From Bacteroidales bacterium (GTDB taxonomy: Bacteria > Bacteroidota > Bacteroidia > Bacteroidales > SM23-62), in assembly GCA_016783865.1 (NCBI GenBank), contig JADHVS010000044.1, positions 1-25,011 of the forward strand: a DNA stretch of 25,011 bases, written 5' to 3'. Numbering within the stretch: position 1 is the stretch's first letter; every line of letters starts with the position of its first letter. Both the position numbers and the translations under genes were made by a program. A model generated the notes under the pieces. The model did no database searches and was not told where the DNA came from. It worked only from the letters and a program-made list of their open reading frames with translations. Of this stretch, positions 1 to 7,865 are shown one piece after another.

Positions 1-2
1 AG

Positions 3-1403
3 GCCGGCGGTGTTGATTATTATGATAACCAGACAGATAATTACAGTCAGGACCATTACCAGTTGTCATACTCATTCGAAATAAATGATTATTGGATTCT
101 GAACACGGCACTGCATTATACCCATGGAAAGGGATATTATGAGGAGTATGCCCAGGATACATTACTGTTTTATTATGCAATTGAGGACGTGCAGATAGGT
201 GATTCAATTATAACAAACTCTGACCTGATCAGTCAAAAATGGCTGGTTAATGATTTCCTTGGGATCACTTTTTCTTCCCGGTATCATTATGGAAGGTTTG
301 ATGCAACTATTGGAGGAGGCTTCAATTACTATGACGGACTTCATTTTGGTAAGGTGACCTGGGCAAGGTTTACCGGGGCTACCGAAAACAACCATGAATG
401 GTACAGGGGAACAGGATTGAAAAAGGATGGTAACCTGTATGCCAAGCTGCACTACCAGGTTCTCCGTTCTCTCAATGTATTCGGGGATATTCAGGTTCGA
501 CATATCCGGCACGAAATTACCGGAATTCATGACGATCTGAGAGACATAGGACAAGAACACGACTATACTTTTGTCAATCCAAAGCTGGGCCTGTATTATC
601 AGCTGAGCAATACCCAGAGCATGTATGTCTCGTTTGCCACTGCCGGCAGGGAACCCAACCGGTCGAACTTCGTGGATGCTGATCCGGGGCATCCGGTAGC
701 TTCGGCCGAAACCCTGTACGACTATGAACTGGGATACCGGTTAGGGCTGAATCATATGAAGCTTGCAGCCACAATATATTTTATGGATTATAAAGATCAG
801 CTAGTCCTGACCGGAGAGATTAATAATACAGGGGCACCCATCATGACCAATGTGGATGACAGCTACAGGGCAGGAATTGAATTGGAGACAGGTATAAACA
901 TAAAGGGAAGGTTTTTCTGGGATATGAATGCCACTTTCAGCAGGAACAGGATCAGGGAATTTACCGAGTATGTCGATAACTGGGATTATTGGGATGATCC
1001 CGTGAATGAACCACAACAACATACGAGGGAACTGGCAGGAACTCATCTCTCATTTTCACCTGAGCTGATTGCAGCCAGTATACTGTCTTATGAAATTATT
1101 GATAACCTGAAGATCAGCCTGACCTCAAAATATGTTGGAAAGCAATACATCGATAATACTGCTTCAGAAGAGAGAAGACTAGATCCCTATTTTCTAAATA
1201 ATATATACGCTGGTTATTCCTTTAATACTTCAGTGGTTGAAGAGATAACCATCCGGCTCCAGGCGAATAATATCTTTAACGTGCAGTATGAAAGCAATGC
1301 CTGGGTATACAGGTATTCCTACGGAGGTGAAGAATATTTTATGGATGGTTATTTCCCGCAGGCCGGTATTCACTATATGGTTGGTATGACTGTTAGGTTT
1401 TAG
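3..1403 (+). CDS. TonB-dependent outer-membrane receptor, C-terminal part (5' end outside window)
   Basis: The reading frame is open from base 3 with no stop before 1403, so the gene starts upstream of the window. The first in-window start candidate (TTG at 63) is not a real start. The visible 466 codons alternate short hydrophobic/aromatic strands with polar loops, for example YYDGLHFGKVTW, YELGYRLGLN and ISLTSKYVGKQYIDNT. They end in MVGMTVRF, the terminal aromatic beta-strand expected of an outer-membrane barrel. The late motifs (a KYVG strand, then IRLQANNIFNVQYE) are typical of the last strands of TonB-dependent receptors. The plug domain and TonB box are not visible, so the substrate cannot be named. 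The gene lies 73 bp ahead of a solute-binding lipoprotein on the same strand, which makes a shared role in nutrient uptake possible but unproven. The stop codon lies inside a 9-bp inverted repeat. Confidence 0.9.
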   Translation, partial: AGGVDYYDNQTDNYSQDHYQLSYSFEINDYWILNTALHYTHGKGYYEEYAQDTLLFYYAIEDVQIGDSIITNSDLISQKWLVNDFLGITFSSRYHYGRFDATIGGGFNYYDGLHFGKVTWARFTGATENNHEWYRGTGLKKDGNLYAKLHYQVLRSLNVFGDIQVRHIRHEITGIHDDLRDIGQEHDYTFVNPKLGLYYQLSNTQSMYVSFATAGREPNRSNFVDADPGHPVASAETLYDYELGYRLGLNHMKLAATIYFMDYKDQLVLTGEINNTGAPIMTNVDDSYRAGIELETGINIKGRFFWDMNATFSRNRIREFTEYVDNWDYWDDPVNEPQQHTRELAGTHLSFSPELIAASILSYEIIDNLKISLTSKYVGKQYIDNTASEERRLDPYFLNNIYAGYSFNTSVVEEITIRLQANNIFNVQYESNAWVYRYSYGGEEYFMDGYFPQAGIHYMVGMTVRF

Positions 1404-1431
1404 CTCGAGGTGAGCTAAAACTCAAGAGTTT
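1398..1431. repeat. Two consecutive inverted repeats after the TonB receptor
   Basis: A perfect 9-bp inverted repeat (TTTTAGCTC at 1398-1406, loop GAGGT, GAGCTAAAA at 1412-1420) overlaps the receptor stop codon. It is followed by AAACTC-AA-GAGTTT at 1418-1431. No T-run follows on the plus strand, so this is not a canonical intrinsic terminator. It may still slow transcription or protect an mRNA end. Confidence 0.55.
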
Positions 1432-1434
1432 ACG

Positions 1435-1442
1435 TATCTTTG
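1435..1442 (+). promoter_or_regulatory. Possible Bacteroidota -7 promoter element for the solute-binding protein
   Basis: TATCTTTG matches the Bacteroidota -7 consensus TAnnTTTG and lies 34 bp before the start codon of the solute-binding protein gene. I see no clear TTG element about 19 bp upstream, so this is a weak call. Confidence 0.3.
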
Positions 1443-1446
1443 AAAT

Positions 1447-1466
1447 CCGTCGACTAAAGTCGATGG
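1447..1466. repeat. 20-bp palindromic element (9-bp arms, AA loop)
   Basis: CCGTCGACT and AGTCGATGG pair over 9 bp (one G-T wobble) around a 2-nt AA loop, ending 10 bp before the solute-binding protein start codon. The geometry is the same as in two palindromes inside fmt (15943-15962 and 16005-16024). This suggests a dispersed small palindrome family, although a local 5'-leader hairpin is also possible. Confidence 0.55.
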
Positions 1467-1476
1467 CAATTGATAT

Positions 1477-3129
1477 ATGGGAATCAGAGTATATACGGTT
1501 ATCCTTATAATTACTTTCATTTCAGCATGCAGTTCTGATCAGCAAAGCCGCAGGAACGTATTTCGTTATAATGAATCCAAGGGTATTCCAACACTGGATC
1601 CAGCCTTTGCCAGGAATCAAACCATCATTTGGCCTGTAAACCAGCTATTTAATGGCCTTGTTCAGTTTAGCGACAGTATGCATATCAAGCCCTGTATTGC
1701 CAGTTCCTGGAATATTACCGGGGATGGACTGATGTATACCTTCCAACTGAGGGATGATGTTTATTTTCACGACCACCCGGTTTTTCCGCAAGGGAAAGGA
1801 AGGCGGGTGATCGCCGAAGATTTTGTTTATAGCTTATCAAGGATCGTGGATCCTGAAGTAGCTTCACCCGGAGCATGGATCTTTCAGCATGTTGACAAGG
1901 AAAATCCCGACGGAACAAATGGATTTTATGCACCGGACGACACCACCTTTGTTGTTTTCCTTAAAGATCCCTTTCCTGCTTTTATCGGAATACTTTCAAT
2001 GCCATATTGTTTTGTTGTCCCTGAAGAAATAGTTGAGCATTACGGAGATGATTTTCGAAATCATCCGGTGGGAACCGGTCCATTCAGTTTCAAAGTATGG
2101 CGGGAAGATGAAAAATTGGTAATGCTTAAGAATCCAGGCTACTTTGAGAAAGACACCGGGGGAAACTACCTGCCATATCTCGACGGAGTATCCATTACAT
2201 TTATAAAGGATAAACAATCGGAGTTTATGGAATTCATGCTTGGGAATATTGACTTTCTCAGTGGAGTTCATAAAGCCTATAAAGATGAACTCATTACCCG
2301 TAACGGAAATCTTAATCCAAAGTACGATCAAAAAATCAGGCTGCTCAGCCAACCCTATTTAAATACTGAATACCTTGGATTCCTGGTAGATTCAGGAAAA
2401 TCGGATATTATTCCGGAACCCTTATTCGATCCCCGTATCAGACAGGCCATTAATTATGGATTCGACAGGGTAAGAATGATGAAATACCTGCGCAACAATG
2501 TGGGGACACCTGCTGTTTACGGATTTGTCCCGGAGGGTATACCTTCATTCTCTCCTGACAAGGTGCATGGTTATTCTTACCAGCCGGATCGTTCGAGGTC
2601 ACTGTTAATCGAAGCGGGATACCCGAATGGGGATGGGCTGGAAGAGATAACTCTCACCACCACTTCTGATTACCTTGATCTTTGTGAGTTTATCCAGCAT
2701 GAACTTGGAGCACTCGGGATAAAGATTCAGATTGACGTGAACACTGGCGTAGCCTTCAGGAGCCGAATGGCAAATGCTCAGCTGGCCTTCTTCCGTGGGT
2801 CATGGATTGCCGATTATCCGGATGCAGAAAATTATCTCTCGCTCTTCTATTCTAAAAACTTTAGTCCTGCCGGTCCTAACTACACCCACTATTCGAATCC
2901 TGAATTTGACCGTTTATTCGAAAAGGCACTGACCACTTCAGAAGATAGTCTCCGCTATCCTTTATACCTGGAAATGGACCAGATAATCATGGATGAAGCG
3001 GTTATTGTTCCTCTTTACTATGATCGTGTTTTGCGATTTATTCCTAAAGATTTGAAAGGACTTGGTTCAAATCCAATGAATCTTCTCTCACTGAAATATG
3101 CATTTTGGTCAACAAATATTCAATTTTGA
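1477..3129 (+). CDS. Extracellular solute-binding lipoprotein, family 5 (oligopeptide/nickel type)
   Basis: The 550-residue product has a short basic and hydrophobic leader ending in a lipobox (FISAC, Cys18), so it should be a membrane-anchored lipoprotein. The mature part fits the SBP_bac_5 family that delivers peptides, nickel or related solutes to ABC transporters. It includes the early IPTLDPAFA segment, the FQLRDDVYFHD strand, GTGPF near residue 197, DPRIRQAINYGFDR around 321-334, and a late GSWIADYPDAENYLSLFY segment typical of DppA/OppA-like proteins. The length is normal for the family. No permease or ATPase genes are in view, so the transporter must be elsewhere. The upstream neighbour is a TonB-dependent receptor, which would fit import across both membranes of the same class of solute. 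The start was chosen because it gives the complete lipoprotein signal. The substrate is not determined. Confidence 0.9.
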   Translation: MGIRVYTVILIITFISACSSDQQSRRNVFRYNESKGIPTLDPAFARNQTIIWPVNQLFNGLVQFSDSMHIKPCIASSWNITGDGLMYTFQLRDDVYFHDHPVFPQGKGRRVIAEDFVYSLSRIVDPEVASPGAWIFQHVDKENPDGTNGFYAPDDTTFVVFLKDPFPAFIGILSMPYCFVVPEEIVEHYGDDFRNHPVGTGPFSFKVWREDEKLVMLKNPGYFEKDTGGNYLPYLDGVSITFIKDKQSEFMEFMLGNIDFLSGVHKAYKDELITRNGNLNPKYDQKIRLLSQPYLNTEYLGFLVDSGKSDIIPEPLFDPRIRQAINYGFDRVRMMKYLRNNVGTPAVYGFVPEGIPSFSPDKVHGYSYQPDRSRSLLIEAGYPNGDGLEEITLTTTSDYLDLCEFIQHELGALGIKIQIDVNTGVAFRSRMANAQLAFFRGSWIADYPDAENYLSLFYSKNFSPAGPNYTHYSNPEFDRLFEKALTTSEDSLRYPLYLEMDQIIMDEAVIVPLYYDRVLRFIPKDLKGLGSNPMNLLSLKYAFWSTNIQF

Positions 3130-3215
3130 TAAAATTTTTCTGCGATTTAATGTAATTTCGACGTTGAAATGGTTATAGCGGATTACGAGTCAGAGGGTAT
3201 CCCCTAAAAGGTGTA

Positions 3216-3249
3216 TTGTAAATCTATCGGGTTATCCTTTTATTTACAA
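3216..3249. repeat. 8-bp inverted repeat upstream of the trypsin-fold gene
   Basis: TTGTAAAT (3216-3223) and ATTTACAA (3242-3249) are perfect inverted copies separated by 18 nt, in the 150-bp gap before the trypsin-fold gene. They could form a leader hairpin or an operator. No T-run follows and no promoter consensus was found nearby. Confidence 0.3.
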
Positions 3250-3279
3250 AGGCAATTTTAAGTAACCAACCCAATACAG

Positions 3280-4101
3280 ATGTTCAGGAAGATCTGGAAA
3301 CAAGTACATCCCTCGGTCTGTTCAATCCACTTCATGAGCAAGGCTGGCACCCGAATTACTACTTTTACCGGCTTTAAGATTATGAATTATCTTATTACGG
3401 ATGATGTAATAGATAAATTCGGCATACCAGATTCTGTCGTATTAAGGTTCTCGATGGAAGATGGCTGCTCGGAAAGGGCAAGCAAAAACTTCTCATTTAA
3501 AGATTTCAAAAAGAAAATCATTCGTCCCGGCGGGAATGCTGCTCCTGGCTATGTTATTATTTGCCTTGAAGATCCTGAATTTAAGGATATCCCTTCATTA
3601 AGGTGCAGCAGGAAAATAAATTATGATATTGGACACCCTATTGCCATCCTGGGGTATCAGCTTGAACAACAAAACCTGGCCATAAAAAGTGGAATCATCT
3701 CATCTTTTTTCACCAACAGCGATGGCCTCAAATACATTCAGATTGATTGTTCCATTAAACAAGGCAACGCAGGGAGCCCGCTGATTGATTTGGAAACAGA
3801 GGAAGTCGTCGGGGTTATAGGCCACCGTCTGGCCGGTATTGCCAGGTCATATAAGGAATTGATGATTATATTTAATCAGAACCTGTCTGTTCTGAATGAG
3901 GTCCAGGGCAAATTCAATTATGATGATATTGATCCGGTTCAGGTGCTGATTGCCAATCAGAATCAGATTAAACATATCGCAACAGAATTCTATAAAACTG
4001 CTAATATGGGCGTTGGGTATGCGGTAGATTTATGTAGTCTTCCTGATTATTGTCCTGACAATGAGTCTGCTATGGACCTGGAATTAAAATATGAAGAATA
4101 A
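3280..4101 (+). CDS. Trypsin-like fold protein lacking catalytic residues (probable pseudoprotease)
   Basis: The 273-residue protein reads as a trypsin/HtrA-type double beta-barrel of about 200 residues, then a helical tail of about 70. Fold landmarks are GFKIMNYLIT (residues 31-40), GYVIICLED (90-98), IGHPIAILGY (117-126), the oxyanion-region segment SIKQGNAGSPLIDLE (158-172) and EVVGVIGHRL (175-184). Active members have TxxHV, D-x-A-h-L and GNSGGP. Here the histidine motif reads ITDDVI, the aspartate position reads YVIICL, and the serine motif reads GNAGSP, so Ala164 sits at the nucleophile position. All three catalytic residues therefore seem lost. There is no signal peptide and no PDZ domain, so a cytoplasmic binding role is likely. 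The gene lies 150 bp after the solute-binding protein gene, and a heptamer array begins 3 bp after its stop. Assignment to the fold is fairly sure; the function is unknown. Confidence 0.75.
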   Translation: MFRKIWKQVHPSVCSIHFMSKAGTRITTFTGFKIMNYLITDDVIDKFGIPDSVVLRFSMEDGCSERASKNFSFKDFKKKIIRPGGNAAPGYVIICLEDPEFKDIPSLRCSRKINYDIGHPIAILGYQLEQQNLAIKSGIISSFFTNSDGLKYIQIDCSIKQGNAGSPLIDLETEEVVGVIGHRLAGIARSYKELMIIFNQNLSVLNEVQGKFNYDDIDPVQVLIANQNQIKHIATEFYKTANMGVGYAVDLCSLPDYCPDNESAMDLELKYEE

Positions 4102-4103
4102 AC

Positions 4104-4133
4104 CGTGAATCGTGAATCGTGAATCGTGAATCG
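4104..4133. repeat. Heptamer tandem array A (CGTGAAT x4)
   Basis: Four perfect head-to-tail copies of CGTGAAT plus two bases start 3 bp after the stop codon of the trypsin-fold gene. The same 30-bp block recurs at 13765-13794. It belongs to the 7-bp-period family seen at six gene borders in this window. Confidence 0.95.
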
Positions 4134-4180
4134 AAGGTGCGGGAATTGGGATTTGGACAGGTATTTTCTGGTATGATTTA

Positions 4181-4243
4181 TTCTGACTTCTGACTTCTAC
4201 TGTCTACTGTCTACTGTCTACTGACTACTGACTACTGACTACT
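4181..4243. repeat. Heptamer tandem array B (nine units)
   Basis: Nine consecutive 7-bp units hold exact phase while the unit drifts: TTCTGAC x2, TTCTACT x1, GTCTACT x3, GACTACT x3. The final unit contains the stop codon of xseB (CTA at 4239-4241, TAG on the minus strand). With array A it fills most of the convergent gap between the trypsin-fold gene and xseB. Confidence 0.95.
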
Positions 4244-4442
4244 CTCCTTCCTGCATCTCCTTGATGATCTTTTCCACCTCCTTTTCGGTTGTCTTAAGCT
4301 TCTTGTTGCAGATCTCGAGCAGGGCAGAAACCCTTTTCACCTTATCGGTTAGCTGGTCAACATCCAATTCCCCGCTTTCAACCTGCTGGAGAATAGATTC
4401 GATCTCTTCAATTGCATCTTTGTAAGAAATGTTCTCTGCCAT
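4239..4442 (-). CDS. xseB: Exodeoxyribonuclease VII small subunit
   Basis: The 67-residue protein is the usual size for XseB and has its helical hairpin: ISYKDAIEEIESILQQVESG, then LDVDQLTDKVKRVSALLEIC and a lysine/glutamate-rich second helix. XseB subunits bind XseA to form exonuclease VII, which degrades single-stranded DNA from both ends into short oligonucleotides in mismatch repair and damage processing. Its ATG overlaps the stop of the upstream histidine kinase gene by one base (TAATG), so translation is probably coupled. The partner gene xseA lies upstream beyond the kinase, an unusual separation. The stop codon lies within the last unit of a heptamer array, so the extreme C-terminus may have been set by that array. 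Confidence 0.95.
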   Translation of the reverse strand: MAENISYKDAIEEIESILQQVESGELDVDQLTDKVKRVSALLEICNKKLKTTEKEVEKIIKEMQEGE

Positions 4443-6391
4443 TATTTATCAGTTTTAATATCTGGAATTGTAAATTTAAATGTACTTCCTTTTCCCTGCT
4501 CACTTTCAGCCCAGATTTCACCATCATGCATCTCAATGAATTCTTTGCACAAAATCAATCCAAGCCCTGTTCCCTGTTCTTTTGTTGTTCCGGGAGTACT
4601 TTTACTTGTTCCCAGCGTAAAGAGCGAATCAACCTGTTCCTGATTCATTCCAATGCCAGTATCAGTGACCGAAACCAGGATTTTACCATTATCCTCTTCA
4701 GCAGTTATAAATACTTTACCTCCCTCGGTGGTAAATTTCACCGCATTACTTATCAGGTTTCGAAGTATTGTTGAAAGCAGGTTTTTATCGGCAAAGACCT
4801 TAATCGTCTCAGGGATGTCAATATCAATCCGGATATTTTTATTGTCTGCATTAATTTTGAGTACTTTATGAATTTCCGAAACAAAATCGGACAGGGGGAT
4901 ATGTGCCGGGGAGAAATCTATATTACCGGTCTGTGCCCTCGACCAGTTTAGCAAATTCTCGATTAACTGATGGATGTTTTTTGCCGATTCATTAATGATA
5001 ACGCTGTATCTATGAATATCCTCTTTTGAAAATTCCCGGGAATTAGCAGCTATTAGTTCACTGAATCCGATAAGGGCATTCAGGGGATTCCTGAGATCAT
5101 GTCCTATAATTGAAAAGAATTTATCTTTGGTAGCATTGAGATCTTTCAGATTATGCTCCGATTCGACCAGTTTTTTATTCGCCGCCTCCAGCTCCCGGTT
5201 TTTTTCCTGCAGAAGGTTGGTAATCTCCTTTTTAATCCTGTTCCGGTTGGCATTGATATACAGAACAACTGATAATAAGATAAGGACAAGTACCAAAGAA
5301 CCAAGCGAGATGGATATCCAGGTAATCCTGAGTCGCTTAATCTCATTATCCCTTCTCAGGATCTCAATTTCCGACTGAAAACTCTTTGCGTTATATTGTA
5401 ATTCAAGTTCCGCAACTCTCAATCTGCTTTCCTGCGAAAAAACACTGTCTCTGGCATCTGAAAAGAGCATATGGTATTCAAGCGCACGGTTGTAATCTTT
5501 TTTTCCCTGGTAGAATTCAAACAGGTTGTTGTAGACATCCCGCTTAATTTGAATTGAGTTTACAATATTGGCATTTTTCAGGGCTTCGTTCAGGTATGGC
5601 AGACCTTTATCGGGATGTCCTGTAAGCATATAGATGGAACCAATATTCAATGATACTATCGCCTTCATCCTTATATCACCGGCTGCCTCACATCTCCTTT
5701 CAGCCTCTAAAAAATATTCAAGGGCCTGATCATAATTTTCGAGCGATCCGGCCACTTCCCCCAGGTTATTTAAGGCGATCAAAATCCTCGGTTCATCATT
5801 CATGTACTCAACGATCTCATATGCTTCGAGGAAATATTCATATGCTTTTTCATATTCCGCCAGCTCATTATGAACTGCACCAATATTATTGGTCAGACTG
5901 AATATCACCTCATCATCACCGATTCCCTTATAGATTAACAAAGCCCTTTCGAAATAATCCCGTGCCTGGTTATAATTCTGAAGGTGGAGATGAATGGCCC
6001 CAATATTATTGTAAGTTTTGGCAATCTCGTTGCTGTCTCCCAGTTCCTCCCTGATATGTAAGGCTTCCTGGTAAAACTCCAGTCCCTTCGTGAAATTACT
6101 GAGCAGATAAAATGCATTACCCTTCATATTCAGTGATGTGCCCAATCGCACCGGATCATTCACTTCACGTGCAAGTGTAACGGCATAGTCTGCCAGTAAC
6201 AGGCTGGTATCGAATGAGCGTTGCCAGTATATTTGTGAAAGCTGGTTGAAAAGATCGATCTTGACAGTGTCATGCGCATTTTCCAACTGATTGAAGAGGC
6301 TGTCTATAACAGGATCGGAATGTGATCGCACCGGCCACAAGCTCAGATAAAACGAAAACAGGAGTAAAAATAAAGTCCTCAACATGGACAT
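4442..6391 (-). CDS. TPR-containing sensor histidine kinase
   Basis: The 649-residue protein has an N-terminal signal or anchor (residues 1-25) and about seven TPR units from 45 to 315, including YNNIGAIHLHLQNYNQA and LNNLGEVAGSLENYDQA. A coiled coil (320-352), a membrane segment (356-380) and a second coiled coil (385-422) follow. The kinase core then has an H-box with phospho-accepting His431 (IIGHDLRNPLNAL), an N-box (LRNLISNA, 543-550), a G1 box (DTGIG, 577-581) and a G2 box (GTGLG, 607-611). All catalytic boxes are intact. The TPR part should be periplasmic and the kinase cytoplasmic. There is no receiver domain and no response regulator gene nearby, so the partner is unknown. It lies between xseA (79 bp upstream) and xseB (1-bp overlap), so it is probably cotranscribed with exonuclease VII genes. 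This architecture is common in Bacteroidota. Confidence 0.93.
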   Translation of the reverse strand: MSMLRTLFLLLFSFYLSLWPVRSHSDPVIDSLFNQLENAHDTVKIDLFNQLSQIYWQRSFDTSLLLADYAVTLAREVNDPVRLGTSLNMKGNAFYLLSNFTKGLEFYQEALHIREELGDSNEIAKTYNNIGAIHLHLQNYNQARDYFERALLIYKGIGDDEVIFSLTNNIGAVHNELAEYEKAYEYFLEAYEIVEYMNDEPRILIALNNLGEVAGSLENYDQALEYFLEAERRCEAAGDIRMKAIVSLNIGSIYMLTGHPDKGLPYLNEALKNANIVNSIQIKRDVYNNLFEFYQGKKDYNRALEYHMLFSDARDSVFSQESRLRVAELELQYNAKSFQSEIEILRRDNEIKRLRITWISISLGSLVLVLILLSVVLYINANRNRIKKEITNLLQEKNRELEAANKKLVESEHNLKDLNATKDKFFSIIGHDLRNPLNALIGFSELIAANSREFSKEDIHRYSVIINESAKNIHQLIENLLNWSRAQTGNIDFSPAHIPLSDFVSEIHKVLKINADNKNIRIDIDIPETIKVFADKNLLSTILRNLISNAVKFTTEGGKVFITAEEDNGKILVSVTDTGIGMNQEQVDSLFTLGTSKSTPGTTKEQGTGLGLILCKEFIEMHDGEIWAESEQGKGSTFKFTIPDIKTDK

Positions 6392-6470
6392 GCCGGATGT
6401 TTAATATTTACTAATGTAGAAAATCTTATTTAAAATTCACCGGATTTGATTTTTTATTTACCGGGATCTG

Positions 6471-7865
6471 TTAATCCTTTAATTTAGTATTCATTACACG
6501 GCTCGAGATGCTGCCATTTGTAATCCTGGTCTCCAGTATATCACCTTCATGAAGTACTGAAATATCTTTGACAGCCTTTCCCGAATGAAGGGTAATGGAA
6601 TAACCCCGTTCAAGGATCCGGCCGGGATCCATATCATGAATCCTCTGCTTCAATAAAGAAAGATGTTGTTTTATTGTACTTAAATAACGGCTGTATGAAG
6701 AAACGAATTTTTGTTCAAGGTTAGAACGCTGCATTGATTGGAGCCGAATGGAATTGTTTATTTCACCCGTCAAATTGTTCAACAGGATCCTGATGGTCCT
6801 CTTCTGATCCCGGATCGACCTGTCGGATGATGCACTTAATCTGTCTGAAACATAAACCAGATAATCCGATTGTCTTTGTATTGTTTGTTGAATATTTCCG
6901 GAGAGAGCCCGGGACAGCAATCTTAACTGGTTATCATATCCGGATAACAAAGCTGTAACGGTCTTGAGAAGTTCATTCTTTTTTTCTATTAGCTCCCCCT
7001 CAAAGGCTTCGGCCCTTCCGATCAAAAACTCAGCAACCGCAGTAGGTGTTTTCAACCTGGTATGTGCCACCAGGTCAGCAATAGTTTCATCCTGTTCGTG
7101 ACCGATACCAGTAATAACCGGAACAGGAAATTGAGTAATGTGATAGGCAATGTTGTAGTTATCGAAGGCAGCCAGGTCAGATTTCGAACCCCCTCCACGT
7201 ATGATCACAACCACATCAAAAAAATCTTCATGATCGAACACCTGGTCCATTGCCCGGATAATACTGTCCTCGGTTTGATCTCCCTGCATAATAGCCGCAA
7301 AGAGGACAGGATAGAAAACATATCCGTACTCATTGTTATTCAATTGGTTCATGAAATCTTCAAATCCTGCCGCTGTTTTGGAAGAAATCACAGCTATTTT
7401 CTGGGGAACAAGGGGAAGGGAGGTTTCCTTGTTCATTTGGAATACACCCTCTTTTTCCAGCCTGGAAATAATTTCCTGCCGTTTCTTTTCAATGTCGCCG
7501 AGAGTGTAAGTAGGATCAATATCAGTGATGTTCAGGCTGAATCCATACACTTCATGAAACTCAACCGATACTTTTACCAGGATTTTTATTCCTGCTTCCA
7601 GCTTATAACCAGTGGAGGTTTCAAAAAAGGGTTTCAGCATGTGATAGGAAAAGGACCAGATTGTTGCCCGGGCTTTTGCAATGATCTTTTCGGTTTTCGG
7701 GTCTTTTTCAATGAGTTCAAGATAAGCATGGCCGGAGGCATTGGTTTTAATTTCGCTGATATCTGCCATGACCCAGACCTGGTCAGGGAATTGCTGGTTT
7801 ACCAGTGAACGGATAGCCTGGTTAAGTTCAGATAGTCTTATGGAAGCAGTAGCTTCAGAACTCAT
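6471..7865 (-). CDS. xseA: Exodeoxyribonuclease VII large subunit
   Basis: The 464-residue length is normal for XseA. Residues 8-110 form the N-terminal OB-fold that binds single-stranded DNA (VWVMADISEIKTNASGHAYL). The catalytic domain follows, with the conserved AVISSKTAAGFEDF (157-170), IIRGGGSKSDLAAFD (222-236) and ITGIGHEQDETIADLVAHTR segments and KTPTAVAEFL. The C-terminal half is a long helical region that carries XseB subunits in the complex. The protein degrades single-stranded DNA to acid-soluble oligonucleotides together with XseB. Its ATG overlaps the stop of the upstream subtilase gene by one base (TAATG), so the two are probably translated in a coupled way. No active-site anomaly was noticed. 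Confidence 0.96.
   Translation of the reverse strand: MSSEATASIRLSELNQAIRSLVNQQFPDQVWVMADISEIKTNASGHAYLELIEKDPKTEKIIAKARATIWSFSYHMLKPFFETSTGYKLEAGIKILVKVSVEFHEVYGFSLNITDIDPTYTLGDIEKKRQEIISRLEKEGVFQMNKETSLPLVPQKIAVISSKTAAGFEDFMNQLNNNEYGYVFYPVLFAAIMQGDQTEDSIIRAMDQVFDHEDFFDVVVIIRGGGSKSDLAAFDNYNIAYHITQFPVPVITGIGHEQDETIADLVAHTRLKTPTAVAEFLIGRAEAFEGELIEKKNELLKTVTALLSGYDNQLRLLSRALSGNIQQTIQRQSDYLVYVSDRLSASSDRSIRDQKRTIRILLNNLTGEINNSIRLQSMQRSNLEQKFVSSYSRYLSTIKQHLSLLKQRIHDMDPGRILERGYSITLHSGKAVKDISVLHEGDILETRITNGSISSRVMNTKLKD

Noticed and set aside
4104..4243. CRISPR array
   Set aside because: The repeats are 7 bp head to tail with no unique spacers of constant length, and no cas genes are present.
7062..7808. 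Open frame of 248 codons on the plus strand opposite xseA
   Set aside because: It lies entirely within the strongly supported xseA gene, has no family features and an F/N/H-rich composition typical of an antisense shadow.
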